Of a DNA stretch of 17,740 bases, positions 7,309-15,602 are shown piece by piece. Origin of the DNA: Rhizophlyctis rosea (lineage: Eukaryota > Chytridiomycota > Chytridiomycetes > Rhizophlyctidales > Rhizophlyctidaceae). A program made the translations under genes and the position numbers. Below the pieces are notes generated by a model. It had not been told where the DNA came from, ran no database searches, and saw only the letters and a program-made list of their open reading frames with translations. Positions within the stretch are counted from its first letter, which is position 1; the number at the start of each line of letters is the position of its first letter. The DNA lies in assembly GCA_027596075.1 (NCBI GenBank), contig JADGJC010000555.1, positions 1-17,740 of the forward strand, written 5' to 3'.

Positions 7309-9207
7309 CTAAGCAACGGTGAACATTTCTACGTCATCAGTGCTGTGCGCCCCCGCTTCCCTGTCAGAAACGACAGCTATGTTACACCCGGCTCCGGAAG
7401 CTGTGCTAGACGAGCCAACACCCATCCCTTCTTCTTCCTCATCGCTGCTCACATCCCCACCACCAGCGTGGTCATTTTGGGCATCCTCCGTTCCGCCGTC
7501 ATCCCCATCACTCCCGTTCCCGTCCTCGCCATCTTCCCCACTCCCCGCCTCACTGGCGTCCCCACTCTCACCACCGCCATCTTCCCCACTCCCACCTCCG
7601 CCATCTTCCCCACTCCCACCCTCGCCATCATCTCCGCTCCCATCGTTACCATTCCGGCTCCCATCCTCATCGTCGTCCACCCTCAACTCATCATCATCAA
7701 TTTCACTTTCAGAAGGATCCTCTGTCTTCGCCACGCCCAACTCCGTCAAATAGTGTGCCGCAGCCCTCTTATCCCAAAAGTCAATCTTCAAGAGGTCCTC
7801 CTGCCAGATCGCAGCACGAATTTCTTCCGGAAACGTCCCCTCGCTAGGATGTTGATATGCCCAAGCCCGCAGGAGTCGTCCCATTGCCAGCTTACCGAGC
7901 CTCTCATCGTCACTCACGTAGCGAAACTCTTCCAACACCTCTGCGATCACGGTGGCTGTGGCAAAAACAATCTTTCCACGAGTACGTTCGGACAGATTTT
8001 TAATAAAGTCACTTAGTGCCTGGGTGCCGTACCGGTCGGTGATACGCATAAAGTCGTTAAATGATAGTTGACGGTCGGGGTATCGCTTTAGTATGTGGCT
8101 CAGTTTGCCAGCAAAGGACGACACGTATGAGCCCAGATCCTTCAAGGCGAAACTCTGAATGTCAATCCACCCTTAGAAAAGGACGGAGAATAAGTACCAT
8201 TCAAGAGAACCGGCAGGTCAATCATCAAGATCAACCAGTGTTGACAAATCCCTACCTTTACGGACGAGACGCTCCACATCCTTTTCAACTCCGATGTACG
8301 ACCCGCTCAGCGTCATTTTCACGACAGCATTCGGAGGCCTCAACCCTTCCGAAACAACTTCCCCGACATGCTTGCGGATCCTCATGGCGACCATTTGCTT
8401 TCCGTCGCCCTCAAGACTCTTCTGATACAGCTCTCTAAGCCACACTCTGAGTTTTACTCTAGTTTCTCGCCACTGCCGCAAGGCGGACCAAATATGTTTC
8501 AAATCGTCCTCCCCGCGAACCTGATTTTGATTATCTTTTCCCAGAATGGTCAGGACTTCGGCTTCAACGTCCCACCATTCTACCTGGTGTCCCCAGATGG
8601 CCCAAAACTCCATTATGTGCTTGTACCACGCCACTTGATAGGGAACCCTTTCCGAGATGAGCACATCGGTGGGTGGGAAGCGCACCATGGTTGGTAGGGT
8701 ATAGTTTCCGTAGATTTTCGGACCAAGATTGACCAAAGTGAGGTACGGAACAAGGTAGGACGGCTTACAACGAGCTTTCTCAGCGAGGTGAGAGACGACA
8801 AGGTTATGAACCCATCGTGAAGCGTTTTGAGCAAGGCGGGTGAGGAGGCCGAGCTCTCTCAGCTGGCGAGGCATGTTTCTCAACACTAGAAGGGCGTAAC
8901 GCTCGTCACCACCATAAAACGAGCTGAACAGTCTGACACGTATGGGCAGGGCATTGCTGAGAGCGTAAAAGTGTTTGCAGATCAGAGATATGGTGCGAAG
9001 TGTGACGTGTTTCGTGGCCACTGGGGTCCTGAGGATGGCTTGGCAAAGGATGATAGCGGTGAGTTCGTTGGGGAGAGGCCAGCACGGCGACAGAGTCAAG
9101 GGTCTCGAGTGCAGGGAAGTGGTTGCCCCCGGTGTGTTTTCTCGTCCAGCCTCCCCGTACAAGGCCAGCGCCGTAAGTTGTGGGATGTCGTTGGGCGAGT
9201 CGTTCAT
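7309..9207 (-). CDS. F-box-like protein with helical middle and acidic Gly/Ser/Glu/Asp tail (two exons)
   Basis: Model: complement(join(7309..8171,8256..9207)), 604 residues. Two adjacent minus-strand ORFs join in frame if an 84-nt intron (8172-8255) is removed. Its donor is AAAG|GTAGGG and its acceptor lies after a pyrimidine run, TTTTCTAAG. The ATG at 9205-9207 is preferred to the longer ORF start because the 29 residues before it look non-coding. Residues 44-83 resemble an F-box (LPNELTAIILCQAILR then LRTISLICKHFYALS), which would bind Skp1 in an SCF ubiquitin ligase. Residues 90-466 are predicted mixed/helical with no domain I recognise. From 467 the chain turns strongly acidic, with repeats such as SGEDGGGG. 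Without the join, the second ORF has no good ATG, only one 17 nt after the first stop with a weak 43-nt intron. F-box assignment is moderate; the join is inferred. Confidence 0.65.
7526..7645 (-). repeat. 24-nt coding minisatellite in the acidic tail
   Basis: Two identical or near-identical 24-nt units at 7574-7597 and 7598-7621 (plus-strand CCGCCATCTTCCCCACTCCC) are flanked by degenerate copies on both sides. Read on the minus strand, each unit encodes an octapeptide of the type SGEDGGGG/E, so the acidic tail has probably grown by unit duplication. Confidence 0.75.
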
Positions 9208-9795
9208 GCTGAGGTGTGCAATCGACCGGAGTAACCGGAGTGAGATCAACGACCCAAGTCGTACCTGGTGAAATCCAACAAGGGCACAGCGCACGTGTGA
9301 CGGCTTGGTGACTTAGTCACTCGTAAGACGGTCACGGTCACCATGGTCGTGGTCACGCGGTGGTCAGGACGGCTACGCTGATGTAAGCAAGGTTTCAAGG
9401 TCCATCGTGCTCGGTGACCTCAGTGCCCTCGTTGGTGAGCACGCTTCTCCGACAAGGTGCAAGGTGAGAGACATTGAAACCACCACTGCTCGTGGCGGCC
9501 TGGACCGACTGGAGCCGACTGGGTTCCTCTGTGTCTTACCGCCAGTACCGAGGAAATCTTGGGACGCCAAAGCCATTGTTACATCAGGCTGTCATCACTG
9601 GAGGCTGGACCAAAAACAACTCAATGTCCGCAATGTCGAAAGAAGTGAGTGAGCAGGGTGAAGTCCAGACTATTGTACTTGATATTATAAAAGAAGCCAG
9701 TTCTCATAGAATAGAAGCTAAAAAGACTCTAACCTAGCAAAATCAATCCCTTCGGGTATATACTTCACAACCTAAAGATAGTCCAAACCCACGCC
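9208..9795. other. Intergenic region; no supported gene
   Basis: This is the upstream region of the F-box-like gene and the downstream region of the wall-protein gene. Small ORFs on both strands have no motif and conflict with one another. The notable content is a 13-bp palindrome at 9308-9320, followed by several GGTCAC/GGTCGT copies at 9330-9356. Confidence 0.5.
9308..9320. promoter_or_regulatory. 13-bp palindrome with bZIP-like half-sites
   Basis: GTGACTTAGTCAC has perfect 6-bp arms around one central base. It contains TGACT and AGTCA half-sites resembling Gcn4/AP-1 type binding sites. It lies about 100 nt upstream of the F-box-like ATG (9207). Function is inferred only from position and symmetry. 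Confidence 0.35.
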
Positions 9796-10609
9796 TCACA
9801 ATGACCCAGCTACAATAGCAAAAAGTACCGCCACAAAACTTCCACCAGCAGGCACACCGAACCTTCCAAAAGCCCCGCTCATCGACGCCGCGATAGTCCA
9901 CTCCGAGAAATGAGCAGTCGTTGCAACAACAGTGGACGACTCAACGTTCACAACCGACGGTACTTTCACCCAAGCCTTGGTGGCCTCGTCATACGTCCAC
10001 CATCCCAAATTCTCCACCTTATACCCCGCTCCTTCGACTTCAGACTTGCTGTATGCGTACACGAGCGAGGCATTGAATTGGGCGTTGGCGGATTGCTCCA
10101 ACTTGAAACTGGCGAACCCGCGTGCCTTTGTGCTCAAGGTAGCGTTGACAGACGTGTACCTGAGTACGTCCAACATGGTGCTGGCGCTGCTGTTGAACTG
10201 CATGGCAAAGTCATTTCCGTACCGGTAGGTTTTGTTGGCGGCGCCGGAACCCTCGTGCTTCAATTTGCGGCCGTATTTGGCGGGAACGTAGGCGGCTGAT
10301 TTGAAAGATACGAAGAGGTAGGTGCCAGCAGACGGGAGGGAGACAACTGTTTTGCCGGTTTCGACGTCGTAGGACGTGACGTCGACCTTCTCGAAACTGT
10401 CGGCAGTGGTGTTAACCAACAGGACACCCAAATCCGTCTCCGAGCTCAAAGATGCCCTGGCAGTGTTTGACAAGGATGGATAGGTAAAGATAGCACTGAC
10501 TATGTTGGCGGACGAGGGCGAGACGTTGAGGGTGAAGCCGGCCAAACGGAGTAAGCGCCGCGGCGAGGGTGCTCATAACCAGGACGAGAAAAGTGCTCTG
10601 AAAGCGCAT
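9796..10609 (-). CDS. Probable GPI-anchored secreted glycoprotein (apparent frameshift near signal peptide)
   Basis: The main frame (10545 down to 9796) encodes about 249 residues with several N-glycosylation sequons (NTT, NKT, NSS, NAT, NAS). It ends in a small-residue stretch and a hydrophobic C-terminus (GGSFVAVLFAIVAGSL) typical of a GPI-anchor signal. A WWTYDEATKAWVKV segment followed by TTAHFSEWTI recalls repeats in fungal wall proteins, but I do not recognise the family. The best start, ATG at 10607-10609, gives a clear signal peptide (MRFQSTFLVLVMSTLAAA), but in a frame one base off. The switch falls near the CCAAAC run at 10542-10547. No GT...AG intron fixes the frame, so this is either a real frameshift (pseudogene) or a sequence error. 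A TATA-like site lies about 85 nt upstream. Confidence 0.65.
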
Positions 10610-10691
10610 GGTTGTTATAATAAGGAGCAAAGAAGAGTGAATTAGCTTGATAGACAGATTCAGAAAAAGAGGGGGTTGCCGACTCCGCTCG

Positions 10692-10703
10692 TTTAAATAT
10701 ATC
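10692..10703 (-). promoter_or_regulatory. TATA-like element upstream of the wall-protein gene
   Basis: On the minus strand this reads GATATATTTAAA, about 85 nt before the ATG at 10609. Position and composition fit a core promoter. Confidence 0.45.
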
Positions 10704-11934
10704 TTTCGGGTGTTAACCGCACGCGGCCAATCGCGCGCACATGCTTCTAGAAGCAGAGCATCGAATTTCGAGGAATCTGAGTGGCGCTGGTATCGGATTC
10801 ATAACACTCGGAGACACAGGCCTCCGGAGTCAAAATATTCATTGCAATCATAGAGTAGGTGTGTAAATAATGAGACCCATGACGGTTCCAGAAGACGGAA
10901 AATATGCGGAGTTTTGCATTCCGAACAACAGTGACCATTTCACCGCCAAGGAATTGATTTCAAAGAGGATTAAGTCGTGACTCTCTCGAACGTGCCAAGG
11001 ACAAGGACGATGCGGACATGGCTATTCCATTGCTGTGTTGTCGTTACGGGGATTGTTTGACAGTTGGTGCTGACTTGTGGCACCAAATGCATGCATGCAG
11101 ACGGTATTCTGTCGAGGTGTTCATTTGCAACAGACCCTTCCGTCACCGATGTTGACGCATCGCATTTTTAACACTGATCGACAATCGTTGAAGCACATTC
11201 GTTCAGCCTTCTACTGTGTTGCTGTGCACGTCTTTCATGAAACCACAGAATACAACTTGGGCAGTTGCCAAGACTTTGCAGTCATTACAGGCGGGGAAGG
11301 GATGATGATGGCTTGTTCATCTCGGCGATCCTGTAGCTCTCGATGTTCAGCTCCTTCGTTGGGTTCTATTATGTTAAGTGGTCCTCCCTCACCGCTAAGA
11401 TGCGTGCAAACCGGGAGATATACAGGGACTCTTTGCGGATTGCATGGCGACTTTGCGAACTTTGTGACTTCCAGACGGTCGTGTCCACAGCCTGCGCCAC
11501 GGGCACACCCGTCCTGACCACGTGGATGCGACGTGCGTACAGGGGTGTCGATGGACTCACCGAATAAATTCGATCCGGATTATTGTATTTTTCAATTGAC
11601 AATCAGACGGGACTCCAACCGGTTACGCCGGCTGTTCGGTGAGTCCATCGACACCCCTGTATCTCACCCTTGTGGCTTGGTAACACCCATACAAAAACAG
11701 TTTCCTCTGTGGTTTCCTCCAACCACCACTTTTAGGTACCACTGGATCTACACAGCGCGACGTATGTAAATGCTCATGTAATTGAGGACGACCATCGCCA
11801 ACGACGTATCTACAGCAATGGAGCTCCTACTTCTAGCCGTACCAACTGCCACTAGTAGTCTCCCTCAATTGTAACTTGAAGCCGAAAATGAACTGAAATT
11901 GGGAAACCAGAACCGTTGCAGGGACGACTCGCCC
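10704..11934. other. Intergenic region with a perfect 27-bp inverted repeat; no supported gene
   Basis: This lies between the wall-protein promoter and the esterase stop codon. Small plus-strand ORFs at 11077-11517 and 11343-11567 overlap in different frames and have no secure homology. Apart from the inverted repeat at 11538-11661 I see no gene, tRNA or transposon end. Confidence 0.5.
11538..11661. repeat. Perfect 27-bp inverted repeat with 70-nt loop
   Basis: Arms at 11538-11564 and 11635-11661 are exact reverse complements (TACAGGGGTGTCGATGGACT... on the left). Identity stops sharply at both ends. The 70-nt spacer is unrelated to the arms. It lies about 270 nt beyond the 3' end of the esterase gene. 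Confidence 0.9.
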
Positions 11935-13099
11935 TCACAAACACTGCGAGTACCACTGGTTAGTAGCTTTGCAAGTGGAGTCCTTGCAGCAGGTGAGACC
12001 GGTGAACCCTTGACCGCCACACTGCGCGTATCTGGATGAGGGAAAACGTACTGTCAGGAAGAGTAGAGTCGCACAGTGTGTGTTGGCATCATAACTTACT
12101 TCTGGTTAGCGCACGAACCACCAGTGGTTGGGGGCTTGTTAGTGGGAGTGGACGGACTGTTCGCTCTGGTGGTGGTGGGGGAAGTCGTGGGGTTGCCGCT
12201 GCCAGCAACGGTAACGTATGGACGGGTGGCTGCAATGTTAGACGCAAAGAGGTTTGCTACGATGCGGCCGAAAACAACGCCACCAGCTAACAGCACAATA
12301 CGGTGAATATCAGGCAAGCAAATGCTATGCTCGGTATGCCAGTCTCACCAGCGTTAATGTAGGTGTAATCGCCCTTTGACAAATCATACGTGCGGGCCAC
12401 GGTGGGTCCGACTTGGTTCAGGTAATCAACAGACGCCTTGTTGAGATCCAACATGGACACTCCGGCACTACTCGCGACTGCAATGGCAGCATCTAAGAGG
12501 CAGATGATCAACACTGTCCCATAGCTCTCATTCCGTATAGGCAGCTAGCGCGAGCTTACCAACGAAAGTCTTCAAGCCATTGTCAATGCGGTTGTTGACA
12601 TAGATCCTCCTGGAGAGCGAGGTCACGACGACCGGGACTCCACCGGCTTTCTTGACGTCCTCGATCAAACGACGCATGTTGGCAGAGTATTGCGAAACAG
12701 TCATCTGTTTCTGGTCGTTGTGTCCGACTTGGATGGTCACATAGGCGGTTTCTTTTCTGCCAACAGACGCTTTGACATTGTTCAAGACTCTTTTCCAAAA
12801 ACCGCCAGAAACGAAGGATGCGGTGGTTTCGCCTGTTGGAGAGAGAGTGTAGATTGCGGTATCAGCATTCTGAACACGAGCTCAAAAGCAACGAAGGAAC
12901 GAGGCAGGGGGACGACAAAACACTCACCAGAGTCGGCACCGTTGAAGCAAGGCGTACCCCTCCGAACGAATTGACTGCAGAATGCATCCCCCCAACCACC
13001 AGCTGTAGCGGTCGTGCTGTCACCGGCCAAGGTGAAACTTGCTTGAGCGCTAGATACTGCCACAAGGGACGCACCAATCAAAGCAAAGAAAGAACGCAT
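11935..13099 (-). CDS. Rhamnogalacturonan acetylesterase-like SGNH hydrolase (CE12) with C-terminal CBM1
   Basis: Model: complement(join(11935..12031,12100..12286,12349..12492,12560..12832,12928..13099)), 290 residues. All four introns (68, 62, 67 and 95 nt) have GT...AG borders and keep the frame. Residues 1-20 are a signal peptide ending AQA. The SGNH fold shows block I GDSTT (26-30, nucleophile S28), the NGADSG loop (53-58), block III VGHNDQK (93-99) and block V at 190-199. Family members remove acetyl groups from pectic rhamnogalacturonan outside the cell. Block V normally reads D-x-x-H; here it is D190-Y-T-Y193, so the catalytic His is replaced. A Thr/Pro/Ser linker (217-251) leads to a CBM1 (254-290) with six Cys, CGGQGFTG and the NQWYSQCL ending, which binds cellulose or chitin. 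The start at 13099 gives the signal peptide; an upstream in-frame start adds non-signal residues. Confidence 0.9.
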
Positions 13100-13194
13100 G
13101 TTGGTGGTGAGACGGCAGAGTTGGCGGAGTCGGCAGAGGTTGCTGAGATTGCTAAGATGGTCTGACTTTGCTCCCCCTCGCACTCAGCAAGGAC

Positions 13195-13203
13195 CTTTAT
13201 AAT
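13195..13203 (-). promoter_or_regulatory. TATA-like element upstream of the esterase gene
   Basis: On the minus strand this reads ATTATAAAG, about 96 nt before the ATG at 13099, a usual distance for a fungal core promoter. Confidence 0.5.
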
Positions 13204-14319
13204 TTTTCAAACCGTCGACAGAGAAACCCATTTTCGACGAGACCTTTGCTCCACTGACTTCTTGGCAGACCCACAAGCGGAGGAAGAGATTAAGAACAGG
13301 GTGGCATTTTAAACAGGCATCTGTCCGCCTCCATAGCCCTCATATTACATTTTCACTGAAACCTCCATGATGGATGGCGCTGGATAGGGGGCTCGTGGAT
13401 AACTACTCCTATTGAGGAGGTGCGGGATAGGATCATCAGTGGGGGGATGAACAACAGTGGTGATGTGCGCCGTACTCGGCGGCCGGTAACCCAACCGCCT
13501 GTTCCAATTGCTCCACGCCTTGGGCACTTTGTCGACTCCTCTGCGCCTTCCTCCCCGATACCTGTTGTTGTTCCACTGCCAGTGCAGGACGACGTCGTTA
13601 TGGATGTGGACCAGGTGCATGAGGACGTGATCATGGGGGAGTCCCTGGGCGTGTCGGGTAGTCCTGACTGGAACCAGACTGACGTCAATGTGCTGGTGTA
13701 CGTCGACAACGGACGATCCCGCAGGGCAGGATAGTGGTGGGGACCACCACTTCTTTTGTGTGCCGGGAGGATGTGACGGGATGGGCATGGGAGAGTTGCG
13801 GGATAGGAGGGGTCCTGGTGGCTTGGCGGGTGATGCGGCACAGTCGGGATGGCTGATGCCGGATGGCCATTGGTCCAGATCAGAGAAGGCGAAAGGGGCG
13901 ATCGGGACCTTGAAGGGGTGGAAGGAGGAGCGGGTGATAACGTCCGTCCTCGGCGTTCTTCTTCTTGATTCTGAAGAGATGCGGCGGCAACGGATGCAGT
14001 TGCACCTGCCTACAGTGCGTTGTGTTGTTCTCAAACCGTGAATGTTTATGAACGGTCGTTATGGGCAAAGAGCGAGATCAAGAGAAAATACTTTTGGAGG
14101 GCGTCCCTGACTTAAAGAGGACGACATGGGGGAATGCCTGACAGACTCTGTCTCAGAGTAATCGCTCGTGGAATCGAGTGCGTCATCGGTCTGAAACATT
14201 TGCGAAGAACCGCATACTTTGTGGTTTGATAAGCGTTTATTGGAATACCACACAAGGCCGATTATTATATACAGTATTTTCTGAGAATACCCGACTACAT
14301 AGAGATCCTAGAAAATACT
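13204..14319. other. GC-rich region with long overlapping open frames on both strands; no gene assigned
   Basis: From about 13345 to 14040 both strands are open over long distances. The plus strand has one frame at 13420-13734 (104 residues, acidic middle VVMDVDQVHEDVIMGE) and another at 13688-14041. The minus strand has a 229-residue Pro/Arg/His-rich frame. The plus-strand frame at 13420-13734 has the more protein-like composition, but none shows a known domain or convincing splice pattern. 14042-14319 shows nothing clear. This may be the remains of a gene or simply GC-rich open sequence. Confidence 0.35.
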
Positions 14320-14515
14320 CTATTCTTCCCGGTGACCGGTAGTAGTTTGACCATATCCAGTGTTGCCCGCCTGTCCGTACCCAGTGGTAGCCGTGGTGGT
14401 AGTGTTATCACCGCACCCGGTACCCTGAGTCTTGTTGCCCGCGACTAAACCATACGCGTTCTAAACAGCTCCCTTGACAGTCCCTGCACTGGACTGGCCA
14501 CGGAGACCGTGGTGT
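14320..14515 (-). pseudogene. CsbD-like / hydrophilin-like gene fragment with internal stop
   Basis: Read on the minus strand in the frame ending with the TAG at 14320-14322, the sequence gives a GQSSAGTVKGAV segment, an in-frame TAG (14461-14463), then NAYGLVAGNKTQGTG. It ends in a Gly/Tyr/Thr-rich tail with repeated GYGQ. The KGAV-x-NAYGLVAGNK pattern resembles the repeated motif of CsbD-family stress proteins, which are small hydrophilic proteins of unclear function. One base change would turn the stop into a sense codon. No start codon or upstream exon is evident, so I treat it as a relic. An alternative is a spliced last exon of an unseen gene. Confidence 0.4.
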
Positions 14516-14942
14516 ACTTGTAACTGATGTATATTGAAGAGTAAAGATACAAAGGAGATGAGAAAGTAGAAGTAGTCAAATCACCCCTGGGTCTCCGATT
14601 CTGAAAATATACATCGGACATTGCGATGACACAACATTCATTGTCCAACATGCCCATTACTCTTTCGCCGTCAACGTACAGATTCACCTGATGAGACCTC
14701 GAACCTGCAACAGACAACTTGTAGACCTTTGGCTCCCATGCCAAACTGCTAATTACTGCTACTTCCCCAACCGTCTGCCAGCCAGCTGCAACCATTGCTC
14801 TGACTCTCGTGCAATTTGTGGTACTATTAACAGTACTTCCTGAAGTACTTCCCCTGACACTATGGTACTATTCGCAGAGCGGATGAGTTATGACTGCTAC
14901 AGTAGAAGGTGCCGGTTAGCCCTGTGACTTGACCAAAATGTT

Positions 14943-15365
14943 CTAAGACTTACTTCGACGCTGATCGTTGTCTTCAGATGAAGATGAAGACGACGAAGAA
15001 GATGATTCGCGACCTGATAGCTCCGGTTCCCTAAACTTCCGTTTTGCAGTACGCACATCCGACGTTGGACACGAGAGACAGCCGACTACCACGGGCTCTT
15101 GTCCTTCCCTAGGTTTGGTGAATGCAGAATGGCACATTTCACAAATATCCCAGTATAATGTATCAGTGATTGTTGGGGCACCGTGCCACGCCATTAAAGG
15201 TAAGGTACTAATGATTGTGATCAGATCAACTTTCGTCTTCCCAACATAAAAGAAATTGTACCTGTCACCAACCTGCTGTTCCATATATCTAGCCAACCTG
15301 TTTGACAGACGATCTGGGAGGACATCCAGGTTGTCTTCAATTAAATGCATGTCTAATATGTGCAT
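14943..15365 (-). CDS. Hypothetical protein with a four-Cys zinc-ribbon-like motif and Ser/acidic C-terminus
   Basis: I do not recognise this 140-residue ORF. The first ATG is at 15363-15365. Its middle holds CEMC, then 16 residues, then CLSC, a spacing that suits a zinc ribbon. After that come a basic stretch (RTAKRKFREPE), a run of about ten Ser residues, acidic EDND and a basic RRSKS ending, which could be a nuclear or nucleic-acid-binding tail. A GTACAA...ATTAG segment (54 nt, divisible by three) inside the ORF could be an intron without breaking the frame. It lies next to repeat-rich sequence and may be a gene remnant. A tandem-codon Ser tract and no homology by eye keep confidence modest. 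Confidence 0.4.
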   Translation of the reverse strand: MHILDMHLIEDNLDVLPDRLSNRLARYMEQQVGDRYNFFYVGKTKVDLITIISTLPLMAWHGAPTITDTLYWDICEMCHSAFTKPREGQEPVVVGCLSCPTSDVRTAKRKFREPELSGRESSSSSSSSSSEDNDQRRSKS

Positions 15366-15413
15366 ACATATTAATAATGGTTTGTTTGCCGAAGCTAACA
15401 AGATTGATGTTTG

Positions 15414-15577
15414 CTTGACATGGTATCAGAGTGAGTTGACTTCGGATATTGTTGTATCAACAACGGGCTCCAACCGCTAGTTGGATATTGTTGTTGATAC
15501 AGCAAGCGCCCTTGCCAAGTGTCACCTGGGCCAACACGAGATCGAAAGACAACTCAACCATATGATACCATGTCAAG
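15414..15577. repeat. Nested inverted repeat with copia-type primer-site-like motif in both arms
   Basis: The outer arms are exact 15-bp reverse complements: CTTGACATGGTATCA at 15414-15428 (plus) and 15563-15577 (minus). Inside, TGTATCAACAAC at 15453-15464 pairs with GTTGTTGATACA at 15490-15501, and GGATATTGTTGT occurs directly twice (15444, 15483). ACA followed by TGGTATCAGAG is the usual junction between a Ty1/copia LTR end and its initiator-methionine tRNA primer site. The plus arm reads TGGTATCAGAG; the minus arm reads TGGTATCATAT. The structure could be two truncated copia elements placed head to head, or a small palindromic element. Confidence 0.6.
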
Positions 15578-15584
15578 ACTATCT

Positions 15585-15602
15585 GTTCGTGCAAGCACGA
15601 AC
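15585..15602. repeat. 18-bp palindrome
   Basis: GTTCGTGCAAGCACGAAC has perfect 8-bp arms around AA. A weaker hairpin (TGATTC...GAATCA, 6-bp arms, 9-nt loop) follows at 15604-15624. Both lie next to the nested inverted repeat. Confidence 0.8.

Noticed and set aside
7285..8016. Long plus-strand Pro/Ser/Thr-rich open frames
   Set aside because: They are antisense to the acidic tail: Gly/Glu/Asp/Ser codons read backwards give Pro, Ser, Leu and Ile-rich frames. No motif supports them.
8155..8200. Separate start for the acidic ORF: ATG at 8198-8200 followed by a 43-nt GTACTT...CAG intron
   Set aside because: The frame works, but the donor is weak, the exon would be three bases long, and it would begin 17 nt after the preceding stop. 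The 84-nt intron joining both ORFs is simpler.
11343..11567. Resemblance to the membrane/coupling region of an ABC exporter (GFYYVKW ... YRDSLRIAW)
   Set aside because: Similarity is short and lacks the Walker or signature motifs. It is not strong enough to call a relic.
12493..12540. Missing 5' splice site in esterase intron 2
   Set aside because: At first the exon seemed to end at a GAATGAG. A canonical GTAAGC donor exists further upstream at 12554-12559 and gives the expected protein sequence.
13345..14034. 229-residue minus-strand ORF as a gene
   Set aside because: Composition (Pro, His, Arg, Ser) is typical of a shadow frame in GC-rich DNA, and no domain or splice site supports it.
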